Shown here: positions 53,691 through 61,367 of the stretch, in pieces | Position numbering within the stretch: the first letter of the stretch is position 1 | Layout of the letters: each line of letters opens with the position of its first letter | Assembly (NCBI RefSeq): GCF_002813245.1 | Contig: NZ_PHUF01000004.1 | Location: forward strand, 436,001 to 500,000 | DNA length: 64,000 bases | Direction: 5' to 3' | From: Novosphingobium kunmingense | GTDB taxonomy: Bacteria; Pseudomonadota; Alphaproteobacteria; Sphingomonadales; Sphingomonadaceae | Notes under the pieces: generated by a model | The model's input: only the letters and a program-made list of their open reading frames with translations | Databases searched by the model: none | Told to the model about the DNA's origin: nothing | Program-made: the position numbers and the translations under genes

Positions 53691-54913
53691 AGGCGGCGGA
53701 ACAGCTTGCCCCGCTCGCTGTAAAGAACGAGCCCCAAGGTCAGCAGCCCGCCGGTCAGAAGCGCGACCGACAGGTTGCGGGCCGAGCCATCGTAGGACAT
53801 GCCGATCGCGATGCCGAGCAGCGAGGACAGGCTAGAACGCACGAACATCTGCGCCGACGCCGCAGCACCTGCCGTGCGCCCGAACGGTTGCAGCGCGACC
53901 GAGCTGAAGTTCGCGCCCATGAAGGCGATCAGGCACATCTGCGCGCCCATCAGCGCGACGAAATCCCACAGCCCCTCATTGCCGCCGAAAGCCCGCCACA
54001 CCTGCAGCACGGCCACCGCGATGTAGGCGAACAGCGCGACCTGCGACACGCGGCGAGCGCCGAAGCGCTCGACGATCCGCGAATTGGTCAGGTTGGCCAG
54101 CGCCATGCCGCCGGCCATCCCGGCAAAGATCAGCGGAAACTTGTCACCGCCGCCGAACTGTTCGGCGATCAGTTGCTGCGAGGAATTGAGATAGCCGAAC
54201 AGGCCGGACCACAGCACACCCGCTCCGATGACATAGCCGATCGCGCTGCGATCAAGCAGCGAAGCGCCCATGTTGGTGATGATCGGGCTCAACCGGATGG
54301 GCTGCACGTCCGCCGGATCGAGCGTTTCGGGCAGCCGCAGCCAGGCCCAGGCCATGACCAGCAGGCTCATCGCCGCGGTCGTCCCGAAGATCCAGCGCCA
54401 CCCGGCAACCAGCAAGACCGCCTGCCCGAACGAAGGCGCCATCATCGGCACCGCCATGAAGACGAGGGCGATGGTCGATTGCATCCGCGCCATGCGGTCA
54501 CCCGAATAGCGGTCGCGCACGATAGCGCTTGGCAGCACGGTCAGCCCAGCGCTGAGGAACCCCTGCAGGCTGCGCGCGGCGAGCATGACCGAGAAATCGG
54601 GCGCCAGGGCGCAGACCAGGGAAAGAAGGCAATAGGCCGCAATGCTGCCGAACACCACCGGCCGCCGCCCGAACCGGTCGGCCAGCGCGCCGGGAACCAG
54701 CGCGCCCAGCGCCGTGCCGATGAGGTAGACGCCGATCACCAGCTGCCGCCGGTTTGCGTCGCCGGCGCCCAGGTCCCCGGCGATGTTCGGAAGTGCCGGC
54801 AACATCGAATCGATCGACAGCGCTTGCAGCGCCATCAGCGTTGCCATCATCACGATAAGCTCGCGCTCGCCAATGCTACGCTGGATTGAGGGGGGCGATG
54901 CAGCCGCGGTCAT
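53660..54913 (-). CDS. Bcr/CflA-type multidrug efflux MFS transporter
   Basis: A 417-residue transporter with twelve membrane segments of the drug:H+ antiporter-1 family. Motif A is GALADRFGRRPVVFGSIAAY and motif C-like VFMAVPMMAPSFGQAVL. Substrate unknown. AAGGGACG precedes the ATG at 54913. It is divergent from dinB with about 50 bp between starts, and its stop lies within the end of the carboxyltransferase gene. Confidence 0.87.
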   Translation of the reverse strand: MTAAASPPSIQRSIGERELIVMMATLMALQALSIDSMLPALPNIAGDLGAGDANRRQLVIGVYLIGTALGALVPGALADRFGRRPVVFGSIAAYCLLSLVCALAPDFSVMLAARSLQGFLSAGLTVLPSAIVRDRYSGDRMARMQSTIALVFMAVPMMAPSFGQAVLLVAGWRWIFGTTAAMSLLVMAWAWLRLPETLDPADVQPIRLSPIITNMGASLLDRSAIGYVIGAGVLWSGLFGYLNSSQQLIAEQFGGGDKFPLIFAGMAGGMALANLTNSRIVERFGARRVSQVALFAYIAVAVLQVWRAFGGNEGLWDFVALMGAQMCLIAFMGANFSSVALQPFGRTAGAAASAQMFVRSSLSSLLGIAIGMSYDGSARNLSVALLTGGLLTLGLVLYSERGKLFRRLYAPGAERPA

Positions 54914-54965
54914 GGGGCGTCCCTTGGCCTTTCTTGGGCGGGCAGGCCAGCCTATTAATGCTGCC

Positions 54966-56099
54966 ATGAGCGATTCCGCCAGCCCTGACGACGACGGCGA
55001 CGAGCCGGCACCAGGCCTGCGCAAGATCATCCATGTCGACATGGACGCCTTCTATGCCAGTGTCGAACAGCGCGACGATCCCAGCCTGCGCGGAAAGCCT
55101 GTGGCAGTCGGCGGCGACGGTTTGCGCGGGGTCCTGACCACCTGTTCGTACGAGGCGCGCCGGTTCGGCTGCCGTTCGGCCATGCCCTCGGTGACGGCAA
55201 AGCGGCTGTGCCCCGACCTTATCTTCCGCCGTCCACGTTTCGACGTCTATTCGGCAATTTCGCGGCAAGTGCGCGAGATATTCCTCGACTACACCCCGCT
55301 GGTCGAACCGCTCAGCCTCGACGAGGCGTTCCTTGACGTGACCGACGACGATAGGGGGATCGGCTCCGCCACCCGCATCGCCGAACTGATCCGCCAGCGT
55401 ATCCGCGACGAGACCGGCCTCACCGCCAGCGCCGGGGTCAGCTACAACAAGTTCCTCGCCAAGCTGGCCAGCGACCAGAACAAGCCCGACGGGATCTGCG
55501 TGATCCGACCGGGCGAAGGCGCACGGTTCGTCGCCGGCCTGCCGGTGCGCCGGTTCTTCGGGATCGGACCGCGCGGAGCGGAAAAGATGGCCGGCCTCGG
55601 GATCGAAACCGGGGCCGAACTCGCGGCCAGGGACATCGACTGGCTGCGTCGTCATTTCGGGTCGCAGGCCGACTACCTGTACCGCGCCGCGCGCGGGATC
55701 GACCTGCGCCGGGTCAAAGCCAACCGAGCGCGCAAGTCGCTGGGAACGGAACGCACCTTCGACAAGGACATCTCGTCCGGATCGGCGCTGCGCGAGGTGC
55801 TCGAACGGATCATCGCTCTGTCGTGGGAACGGATTGCCAAGGCCAAGGCCCAGGGGCGCACGGTGACCTTGAAGCTCAAGCACGCCGATTTCACCCAGCT
55901 GACCCGGGCCCGATCACTCGCCCGGCCGGTTGCGACACGCGACGAGTTTTCCGCGATCGGCCATGCCCTGCTCGACGAAGTGCTGCCGCTTGCCCAGCCG
56001 GTCCGACTGATGGGCCTGACGCTGAGCCAGCTCGAAGGCGAGGAAGCCGAGCCTAGCGGTCCACCGGTGGGCGGGACAGCGCAGCTTCCGCTGCTGTGA
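54966..56099 (+). CDS. dinB: DNA polymerase IV (DinB, Y-family)
   Basis: Error-prone translesion polymerase. The 377-residue protein has the palm acids in HVDMDAFYASVEQRDDPSLRG and EPLSLDEAFLDVT, the TASAGVSYNKFLAKLASDQNKP motif and RFFGIGPRGAEKMAGLGI. The C-terminal QLPLL resembles a beta-clamp binding peptide. The start is the ATG at 54966. No LexA box of the alphaproteobacterial GTTC-N7-GTTC type is visible just upstream. Its 3' end overlaps the Nudix gene by 47 bp in antisense. Confidence 0.95.
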   Translation: MSDSASPDDDGDEPAPGLRKIIHVDMDAFYASVEQRDDPSLRGKPVAVGGDGLRGVLTTCSYEARRFGCRSAMPSVTAKRLCPDLIFRRPRFDVYSAISRQVREIFLDYTPLVEPLSLDEAFLDVTDDDRGIGSATRIAELIRQRIRDETGLTASAGVSYNKFLAKLASDQNKPDGICVIRPGEGARFVAGLPVRRFFGIGPRGAEKMAGLGIETGAELAARDIDWLRRHFGSQADYLYRAARGIDLRRVKANRARKSLGTERTFDKDISSGSALREVLERIIALSWERIAKAKAQGRTVTLKLKHADFTQLTRARSLARPVATRDEFSAIGHALLDEVLPLAQPVRLMGLTLSQLEGEEAEPSGPPVGGTAQLPLL

Positions 56100-56553
56100 C
56101 CCACTGCGGCAACCCTGCAGCGACGCTTGTCGCCAGGGCGACAGGAAGGTCGTCCGGCGAAAAGTATGCAGCGGCGATGATCTCGCGCCCGTCGGCGCGC
56201 GGCACGCCCTGCGTCCGGCCGGCGATCAGGTGGACGCGGTTGATCGCGCCTGAGAGCGGCTCTTCGACCACCGCCACAACAACCGGATGGGCAAGGTCGC
56301 AATGGACCTCCTCCTTCAGCTCGCGACGGGCCGCGGCGATGACATCTTCGTGGCGTCCGAATCCGCCGCCGGGCAGCATCCAGCGTCCGCTTCCGTAGGA
56401 GTGGCGCACGAGCAGGACGCGCCCGTCCAGATCGAAGGCAATGACGCGGCAGCCGTTGAGCGTGGGTCGCACGATCCGCCACCACACCAGCCGCAGCCGG
56501 TGCGCCACGATCAGTCCGCCGCGGTGCAGCGGCGCCGGGATCAGGCGAAGCAT
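56053..56553 (-). CDS. Nudix hydrolase
   Basis: A 166-residue pyrophosphohydrolase. The Nudix box GGGFGRHEDVIAAARRELKEEVHC (shortened here: Gly-Gly-Gly, then REL, EE) coordinates the metal. Homologues hydrolyse nucleoside diphosphate derivatives; the substrate is not predictable. It overlaps pgl by 13 bp at its start and so is coupled to it, and overlaps dinB in antisense at its end. Confidence 0.85.
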   Translation of the reverse strand: MLRLIPAPLHRGGLIVAHRLRLVWWRIVRPTLNGCRVIAFDLDGRVLLVRHSYGSGRWMLPGGGFGRHEDVIAAARRELKEEVHCDLAHPVVVAVVEEPLSGAINRVHLIAGRTQGVPRADGREIIAAAYFSPDDLPVALATSVAAGLPQWVTAAEAALSRPPVDR

Positions 56554-57161
56554 GTCACCGGCTGGTGTGCGGCCTTGAGCAGGCGCGCGACCGGCAGGTC
56601 GTGCTTGCCCGCGACCGCCGCGTCGAACACCGCGCGCTTTTCGGCCCCGCGGATCACGAATACCAGCGCATCGCTGTCGAGCAGCGCCGGGATGGTCAGG
56701 CTGAGCCGCGCGAAGGGCGCCTCGGGCGGCAGCGGATCGGGAACGAGCCGGCGCACGGCCGGGTCATCGTCGGCGCGGGGATCGGTGTTGGGGAACAGCG
56801 AGGCGACGTGCCCATCGGCGCCCATCCCCAGCCAGGTCAGCGCGAAGTGCGGCGGGCGGGCTCCCCCGGACAGGGCAATGACCTTGGCGCCAAGCGGTTC
56901 GAGCGCAGCCCGGATCCGGCCGGCGTTGCTCGCCGGATGATCCTCGGGCACGTCGCGGTCGTCACCCGGCCAGACCGCGATGCGCGACCAGTCGACCCGT
57001 TCGGCGTCCATCCGGGCGAGAATCGGAAACGGCGTCGATCCGCCGGGAATGGTGATGGCCACTGGTCCCTTGTGCGCGGCCAGCGCGCGGACCAGCACTT
57101 GTTCGAGCCAGGCAGCAACGGCCGCATCGTCGGCATCGGCGATGATCGTAACGTCGGTCAT
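56541..57161 (-). CDS. pgl: 6-phosphogluconolactonase (Pgl, DevB type)
   Basis: Hydrolyses 6-phosphogluconolactone in the pentose phosphate and Entner-Doudoroff routes. A 206-residue NagB-fold protein with TIPGGSTPFPILARM, VWPGDDRDVPEDHPASNAG and LTWLGMGADGHVASLFP, the latter typical of Pgl. It is slightly shorter than average (about 230). zwf and edd, its usual partners, are not in the window. The Nudix gene follows with a 13-bp overlap. Confidence 0.88.
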   Translation of the reverse strand: MTDVTIIADADDAAVAAWLEQVLVRALAAHKGPVAITIPGGSTPFPILARMDAERVDWSRIAVWPGDDRDVPEDHPASNAGRIRAALEPLGAKVIALSGGARPPHFALTWLGMGADGHVASLFPNTDPRADDDPAVRRLVPDPLPPEAPFARLSLTIPALLDSDALVFVIRGAEKRAVFDAAVAGKHDLPVARLLKAAHQPVTCFA

Positions 57162-57225
57162 GCCCGCCAGCGTTAGGCAGGGCGGCGTGCCAACGCAACG
57201 GCATCTGCGCGGTGATCAGCAGCGA

Positions 57226-57783
57226 TCAGACTCGGCCCAACCCCACAAAGGCAAGTCCCGCGGCAATGGCAAGCAAGGCGATCCCGAGAACGCGCCGGGG
57301 GACCGTCCAGCGCGTCGAGACCATTTTCTCGGCCGCCAACCATGCGACCACCGCCAGTACTGCGGCGGCTACCCCCGCCCCCATCGCCACGGGTAGCGGC
57401 GCGCGGGTGTAGACCGCCAGCCCCAGGACCACGAACCGCGCCGCGTCGGTCAGTTGCTGGGCCAGCAGGACCACGGCGAAGGCGCCGAGCGAGTTGGTCG
57501 GCTCAAGCGGCATGCTGGCGCGGCGCAGCACCAGCATTTCCGCCCCTGCCAACCCCAGCGCGATCGCCAGGAACAATGTGCGCGCCGGCGCGGTCAGGCT
57601 GGTTGCGACGATATCCGACGCCCAGATCGCAATGGCGATGGTGGCTGCGGCGCTCGTCAGGGCGGCGATCAACAAGGCAGGCCTTGCGCCATGCCGCGCC
57701 GTCAAGGCCGCCAGCGTCAACTGGTCGCGCGCGCCTAGTCCGACCAGCAATACGGACATCAGGCTGAAGAGAAGCGCGGCCAT
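57226..57783 (-). CDS. GDT1/UPF0016-like membrane protein, degenerate motif
   Basis: A 185-residue membrane protein with six hydrophobic segments in two halves, as in UPF0016/GDT1 cation transporters. The family motif E-x-G-D-K/R appears as GLGARDQLTLAALTARHG in the first half and LAQQLTDAARFVVLGLAVYT in the second, so one or both acidic metal-binding residues are altered. Whether it still moves Mn2+ or Ca2+ is uncertain. Family match is moderate. Confidence 0.6.
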   Translation of the reverse strand: MAALLFSLMSVLLVGLGARDQLTLAALTARHGARPALLIAALTSAAATIAIAIWASDIVATSLTAPARTLFLAIALGLAGAEMLVLRRASMPLEPTNSLGAFAVVLLAQQLTDAARFVVLGLAVYTRAPLPVAMGAGVAAAVLAVVAWLAAEKMVSTRWTVPRRVLGIALLAIAAGLAFVGLGRV

Positions 57784-57853
57784 GCAGGCGTGGTTGCGCC
57801 GCGCGCCGCGTTACCGTCAAGACCCGCGCCGAACCCGTCCCCGGTGCGACAAG

Positions 57854-57870
57854 CTAACGGCGCATTAACC
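57854..57870 (+). promoter_or_regulatory. CtrA-box-like site upstream of the BTLCP protease gene
   Basis: CTAACGGCGCATTAACC fits the CtrA consensus TTAA-N7-TTAA with one mismatch (C for the first T). It lies about 50 bp before the start codon. Only one such site is seen and it could occur by chance. Confidence 0.35.
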
Positions 57871-57916
57871 ACAGCCCTACACGCAACCTTGAGCCGCATG
57901 GCCCCATGCCCGCAGC

Positions 57917-58894
57917 ATGAGCCGCAACCGGACCCTTGTCGCCACCGCGCTTGCCCTTTCGGGCCTGGCCGTGCTGGCGCAGCCCGCCGCCGCCTCGCTG
58001 GGTGTCGCGACCCTGCCGATGGCTGTCGCTGCTTCGGCCTTTGCCAATTCCGCCGCTTGCCGCGCCGTCATCGCGCCCGCCGCCGGCGTAGCCCCGGTGA
58101 CGAACGTGCCGGTGCAAAGCAAGGCTGCGGCGATCCTCGGCGGCGCGGTCAGCCAACTCGACCTGATCCGCCAGCAGCAGGCAGGCGCGTTGTCCGCTGC
58201 GCCAGCGACGCTGGCCCTGGTTCGCACGCTTGAGCCGGCCGCCGGCCCGGCGTTCGCCCCGCTTGGCCAGAGCAATTCCTGCAATACGGCCGGCTTTGCG
58301 GCATCGATGCGCCCCGCGGTGGTCGCCCCCGCCCCGGCGCTTGTTCCAAGCGTCGTCCAGCCGGTGGCACCGACGTCGCCCGACAATTTCCTGGCCAGCA
58401 AGCGCCTTGCGATCCGCCATACCGGCTTCGACAAGGACTGGGCCCGGGTCAGCGGCCGCGGCTTTTCGGGATCAGCCGTCACGCGCCTCATTGCGCTCGA
58501 CCGCGGCGCGCCGGGTCTCGCCGAACTGGGCGCGGTCAACGCCTGGGCCAACGCGCGGATCCGCTATGTCGAGGACCGCGAGCTTTACGGCAAGGCAGAC
58601 TACTGGGCCACGGCAGGCGAAACGCTGCGCCGCCGCGCCGGCGACTGCGAGGATATCGCCATCGCCAAGATGCAGCTTCTCGCCGCGCTCGGCATGCCGC
58701 GCGATGCAATGTACCTGACGATCGCCCGCGACACCGTGCGCGCCAGCGACCACGCGGTGCTGGTCGTGCGCATGGGCGACAAGGCCTGGCTGCTCGACAA
58801 CGCGACCGACCGCGTGCTCGATGCCGAACAGTCCTATGATTACCGGCCCATCGTTTCGTTCAGCGCGAACAAGCGCTGGATCCACGGCTACTGA
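57917..58894 (+). CDS. LapG-like BTLCP (Peptidase_C93) transglutaminase-fold protease
   Basis: A 325-residue periplasmic cysteine protease of the BTLCP family, which includes LapG, the protease that clips large RTX adhesins from the cell surface when c-di-GMP is low. A signal peptide covers about residues 1-26. Residues 27-155 are an Ala/Pro-rich extension absent from LapG. The catalytic triad is visible: Cys244 in RAGDCEDIAIAK, His279 in SDHAVLVV, and Asp294 in WLLDNATDRV. It converges with the type I secretion operon. No LapD (its inhibitor) is in the window, and the candidate adhesin lacks an obvious LapG site. Confidence 0.85.
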   Translation: MSRNRTLVATALALSGLAVLAQPAAASLGVATLPMAVAASAFANSAACRAVIAPAAGVAPVTNVPVQSKAAAILGGAVSQLDLIRQQQAGALSAAPATLALVRTLEPAAGPAFAPLGQSNSCNTAGFAASMRPAVVAPAPALVPSVVQPVAPTSPDNFLASKRLAIRHTGFDKDWARVSGRGFSGSAVTRLIALDRGAPGLAELGAVNAWANARIRYVEDRELYGKADYWATAGETLRRRAGDCEDIAIAKMQLLAALGMPRDAMYLTIARDTVRASDHAVLVVRMGDKAWLLDNATDRVLDAEQSYDYRPIVSFSANKRWIHGY

Positions 58895-58977
58895 CGCGCT
58901 AACCGCGCTAACGGGGCGGAGCAGATCAGGGAATTTAGAGCCCCCTGGCCTGCTTCGTTCCACCTTATCCCTGAAAA

Positions 58978-60240
58978 TCAGCGCTCTGTCAGGGCCTCGT
59001 CGAAGGCCTTCAGCACCGGCTTGAACAGGTAGCTGAGGATCGATTTGCGCCCGGTGATGATCTCGGCATCGCAGATCATGCCCGGCATGATCGGCAGGCG
59101 GCGACCGTTCTTCTCGATATAGGCGCGCTCGGTTTCGATAACCACGATGTAGTAGGCTTGGCGCTCGGCCTCGTCGTAGATCGAATCGGCGCTGATGTTG
59201 CGCACCTGCCCGGTCAGCCCGCCGTAGATCGAGAAATCGTAGGCCGTGACCTTGACCACCGCGCGGTCGCCGACCTTGATGAATGCGATGTCCTTGGGCG
59301 TCACGCGGGTCTCGATCAGCAGCTTGTCGCCCTGCGGAACGATCTGCATGACCTTTTCGCCCGCGCCGACGAAGCCGCCGACGGTGTTGACGGTCACGTC
59401 GTTGACGAAGCCCGTCACCGGCGCGCGCAGTTCAGTTGCGCCGGCCTTGATTGTCTGTTCGTTGACCGCAAGCTTGGTCGCCACCTCGCTCCGCTCGCTC
59501 AGCGCTTGCTGGCGGAAGTCGAGCTGCGATTCGCTGTACTGAGCCTGGGCTTCGCGGATCGAGGCCGAGGCACGGGCCATCCCCTGGCGCGCGGCCGACA
59601 GCCGCCCCTGGACGTCGACCAACTCGCGCTGCGCGGACAGCAATTCGGTCTGCGGGATCACCTTCTTCGCCACCATTGGGGCCAGGGTGTCGACCTGCTG
59701 CTGGGCCAGCCGCACGCTCCATTCGAGGCTGGCGACGGTCGCCTGGCCTTCCGACAGGTCGCGGCGGCGCTGTTCGATCTGCGCGGCAAGCGCCGACTGC
59801 TTGCTGGCGGCCGTCGCGCGGCGCACAGCGGCAAGCTGGGCTTCCTCGGCGCAGATCGTGCCTTCGCCGCAGGCTGCTGCAGCGGTGCCGCTGCCTTCGC
59901 CCTGCAGACGTGCCGCTCGGGCCGACAGACGTTCGTTCTCGGCCTGCAACTGGCCCATCTGCGACTGCGACTGCGCGCTCTCGAGCTGGACCAGCAATTG
60001 CCCTTGCTTCACCAACTGGCCGGGCCGGACCATGATCGATGCCACCGTACTCGGCTCGCTCGCCTGGATCAGCTGAACCTTGCTCGACGGGATGACCTTG
60101 CCCATCCCGCGCGTGACTTCATCGACCCGGGCGATCGCGGCCCAGGCGATCAGCAGCGCCAGCCCTGCGGCGCAGACGGCGATCAGGCGGCGGTTGGCAT
60201 CCCAGCCGTGCCAGCGGGTGCGGAAATCGGAAAGGCTCAT
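58978..60240 (-). CDS. HlyD-family periplasmic adaptor of the type I secretion system (LapC-like)
   Basis: A 420-residue membrane fusion protein linking the ABC exporter to TolC. One N-terminal membrane helix (about 18-42, LIAVCAAGLALLIAWAAIA) is followed by a long coiled-coil hairpin (about 90-270, with CGEGTICAEEAQ between strands) and the lipoyl and beta-barrel parts, ending in the HlyD C-terminal signature PGMICDAEIITGRKSILSYLFKPV. The start overlaps the SleB-like stop by 4 bp, so translation is coupled. Confidence 0.93.
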   Translation of the reverse strand: MSLSDFRTRWHGWDANRRLIAVCAAGLALLIAWAAIARVDEVTRGMGKVIPSSKVQLIQASEPSTVASIMVRPGQLVKQGQLLVQLESAQSQSQMGQLQAENERLSARAARLQGEGSGTAAAACGEGTICAEEAQLAAVRRATAASKQSALAAQIEQRRRDLSEGQATVASLEWSVRLAQQQVDTLAPMVAKKVIPQTELLSAQRELVDVQGRLSAARQGMARASASIREAQAQYSESQLDFRQQALSERSEVATKLAVNEQTIKAGATELRAPVTGFVNDVTVNTVGGFVGAGEKVMQIVPQGDKLLIETRVTPKDIAFIKVGDRAVVKVTAYDFSIYGGLTGQVRNISADSIYDEAERQAYYIVVIETERAYIEKNGRRLPIMPGMICDAEIITGRKSILSYLFKPVLKAFDEALTER

Positions 60241-61367
60241 TGCGCGGTCGAGGCTCCCGCCGTGTCGCTGACCGCCACCTTGCCATGAGGCATGGCCGCG
60301 AGTGCGGGCGTGGTGGTTGCCGCGACAGTGTCCTGATAGCGGCTGCCCATCGCTACCGGATCGGGCATCGACGGGCGCCAGGCTTTCGTCATGTCGATCC
60401 GCCCGCCGACGTCATTGGCGGCGTGGCGATCCTTGACGTCGGGCGTCACCGTCAGACCCGGCGTGAAGGCCTGTTCGGCGACCAGCGCCCCGTCAATCGC
60501 CATACCGTCGGCCAGCGCGCGGTCGCGCAGCGCGGCAAAGTCGAGTGCCGGGATCCGCTCCGTCCCGGCGTAGCGGCCGGTAAAGGTCGCCGCCGCGCCC
60601 CAGGCACCGCCGAAGCGGTAGAAGATGTGGCGGCCGATCTGGCCGATCTTGCCAAGCTGGAAGGCCCACTTCGGCAGGACGTAGTCGGCGTGATAGAAGG
60701 TCGCGGTGCCAACGCTCGGCTCGACCGTGCCGGCCAGCGCGGCCTTGGCGACGATCTCCGCCTCGCGCCAAGGCCCGGCGGAAGGCGTACGCAGCAGCGC
60801 GCCGTCGCAGGTAAAGCTGAACTGGCAGCCTGTGCGGCGTTCCGCGCCCTGGTAGACGACGCCGCAGACACTCTTGGGATAGGCCGGGTGGCGCATGCGG
60901 TTGAGCACGACCTGCGCTACCGCGCGGCGGCCCTGGAGCGGTTCGACAGCCGCTTCGTAATATACCGCCTGGGTCAGGCACTTGAGCGCGGTCGCATAGG
61001 TCTCGTTCTTCGCCGCCGTGATGCCGAAGGCCTTCAGGTGTTCGAGCGGAAGATTGAGCGTCGGGATCGCGGCGTTCTGGTCCTGCGCGGCCTGACCCTC
61101 GACGACGATCTGCTCCTTGTCGTCGACCGAGATGTTGGCGACGTTGCCGACCTCGGCCAGCCTGACACTTGCCTGCGGCGCGGCCTCGGCCTCGGCGAAG
61201 GCGCTGGTCAGCGACGGCACGGCAAACGACAGGCCGAGCAGCACGGCCATCGAGACGATCGCCGCGAGCAGCCAATGCTCCGCCTTCCAGCGGCGCACGA
61301 AGGTGCCGGCCTCGGCCAGGTCGAGCGGCAGGGCAAGGTCGAGTACCGGGGTGGTGCGCGTGGTCAT
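60237..61367 (-). CDS. SleB-type cell-wall hydrolase inside the secretion operon
   Basis: A 376-residue membrane-anchored protein with a Hydrolase_2/SleB (PF07486-type) domain at about 130-260. LTQAVYYEAAVEPLQGRRAVAQVVLNRM carries the conserved acidic catalytic region; VVYQGAERRTGCQFSFTCDG and ATFYHADYV follow. A transmembrane helix is at about 33-55. Such domains cleave peptidoglycan. It sits between the ABC exporter and the HlyD gene with 4-bp overlaps on both sides, a placement suggesting it opens the wall for the secretion duct. The family assignment is good; the role is inferred. Confidence 0.85.
   Translation of the reverse strand: MTTRTTPVLDLALPLDLAEAGTFVRRWKAEHWLLAAIVSMAVLLGLSFAVPSLTSAFAEAEAAPQASVRLAEVGNVANISVDDKEQIVVEGQAAQDQNAAIPTLNLPLEHLKAFGITAAKNETYATALKCLTQAVYYEAAVEPLQGRRAVAQVVLNRMRHPAYPKSVCGVVYQGAERRTGCQFSFTCDGALLRTPSAGPWREAEIVAKAALAGTVEPSVGTATFYHADYVLPKWAFQLGKIGQIGRHIFYRFGGAWGAAATFTGRYAGTERIPALDFAALRDRALADGMAIDGALVAEQAFTPGLTVTPDVKDRHAANDVGGRIDMTKAWRPSMPDPVAMGSRYQDTVAATTTPALAAMPHGKVAVSDTAGASTAQ

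Noticed and set aside
58895..58977. Repeated CTAA and GCTAAC motifs in the BTLCP/HlyD intergenic gap
   Set aside because: Spacing does not fit CtrA (N5 rather than N7), and the region lies after stop codons of both genes.
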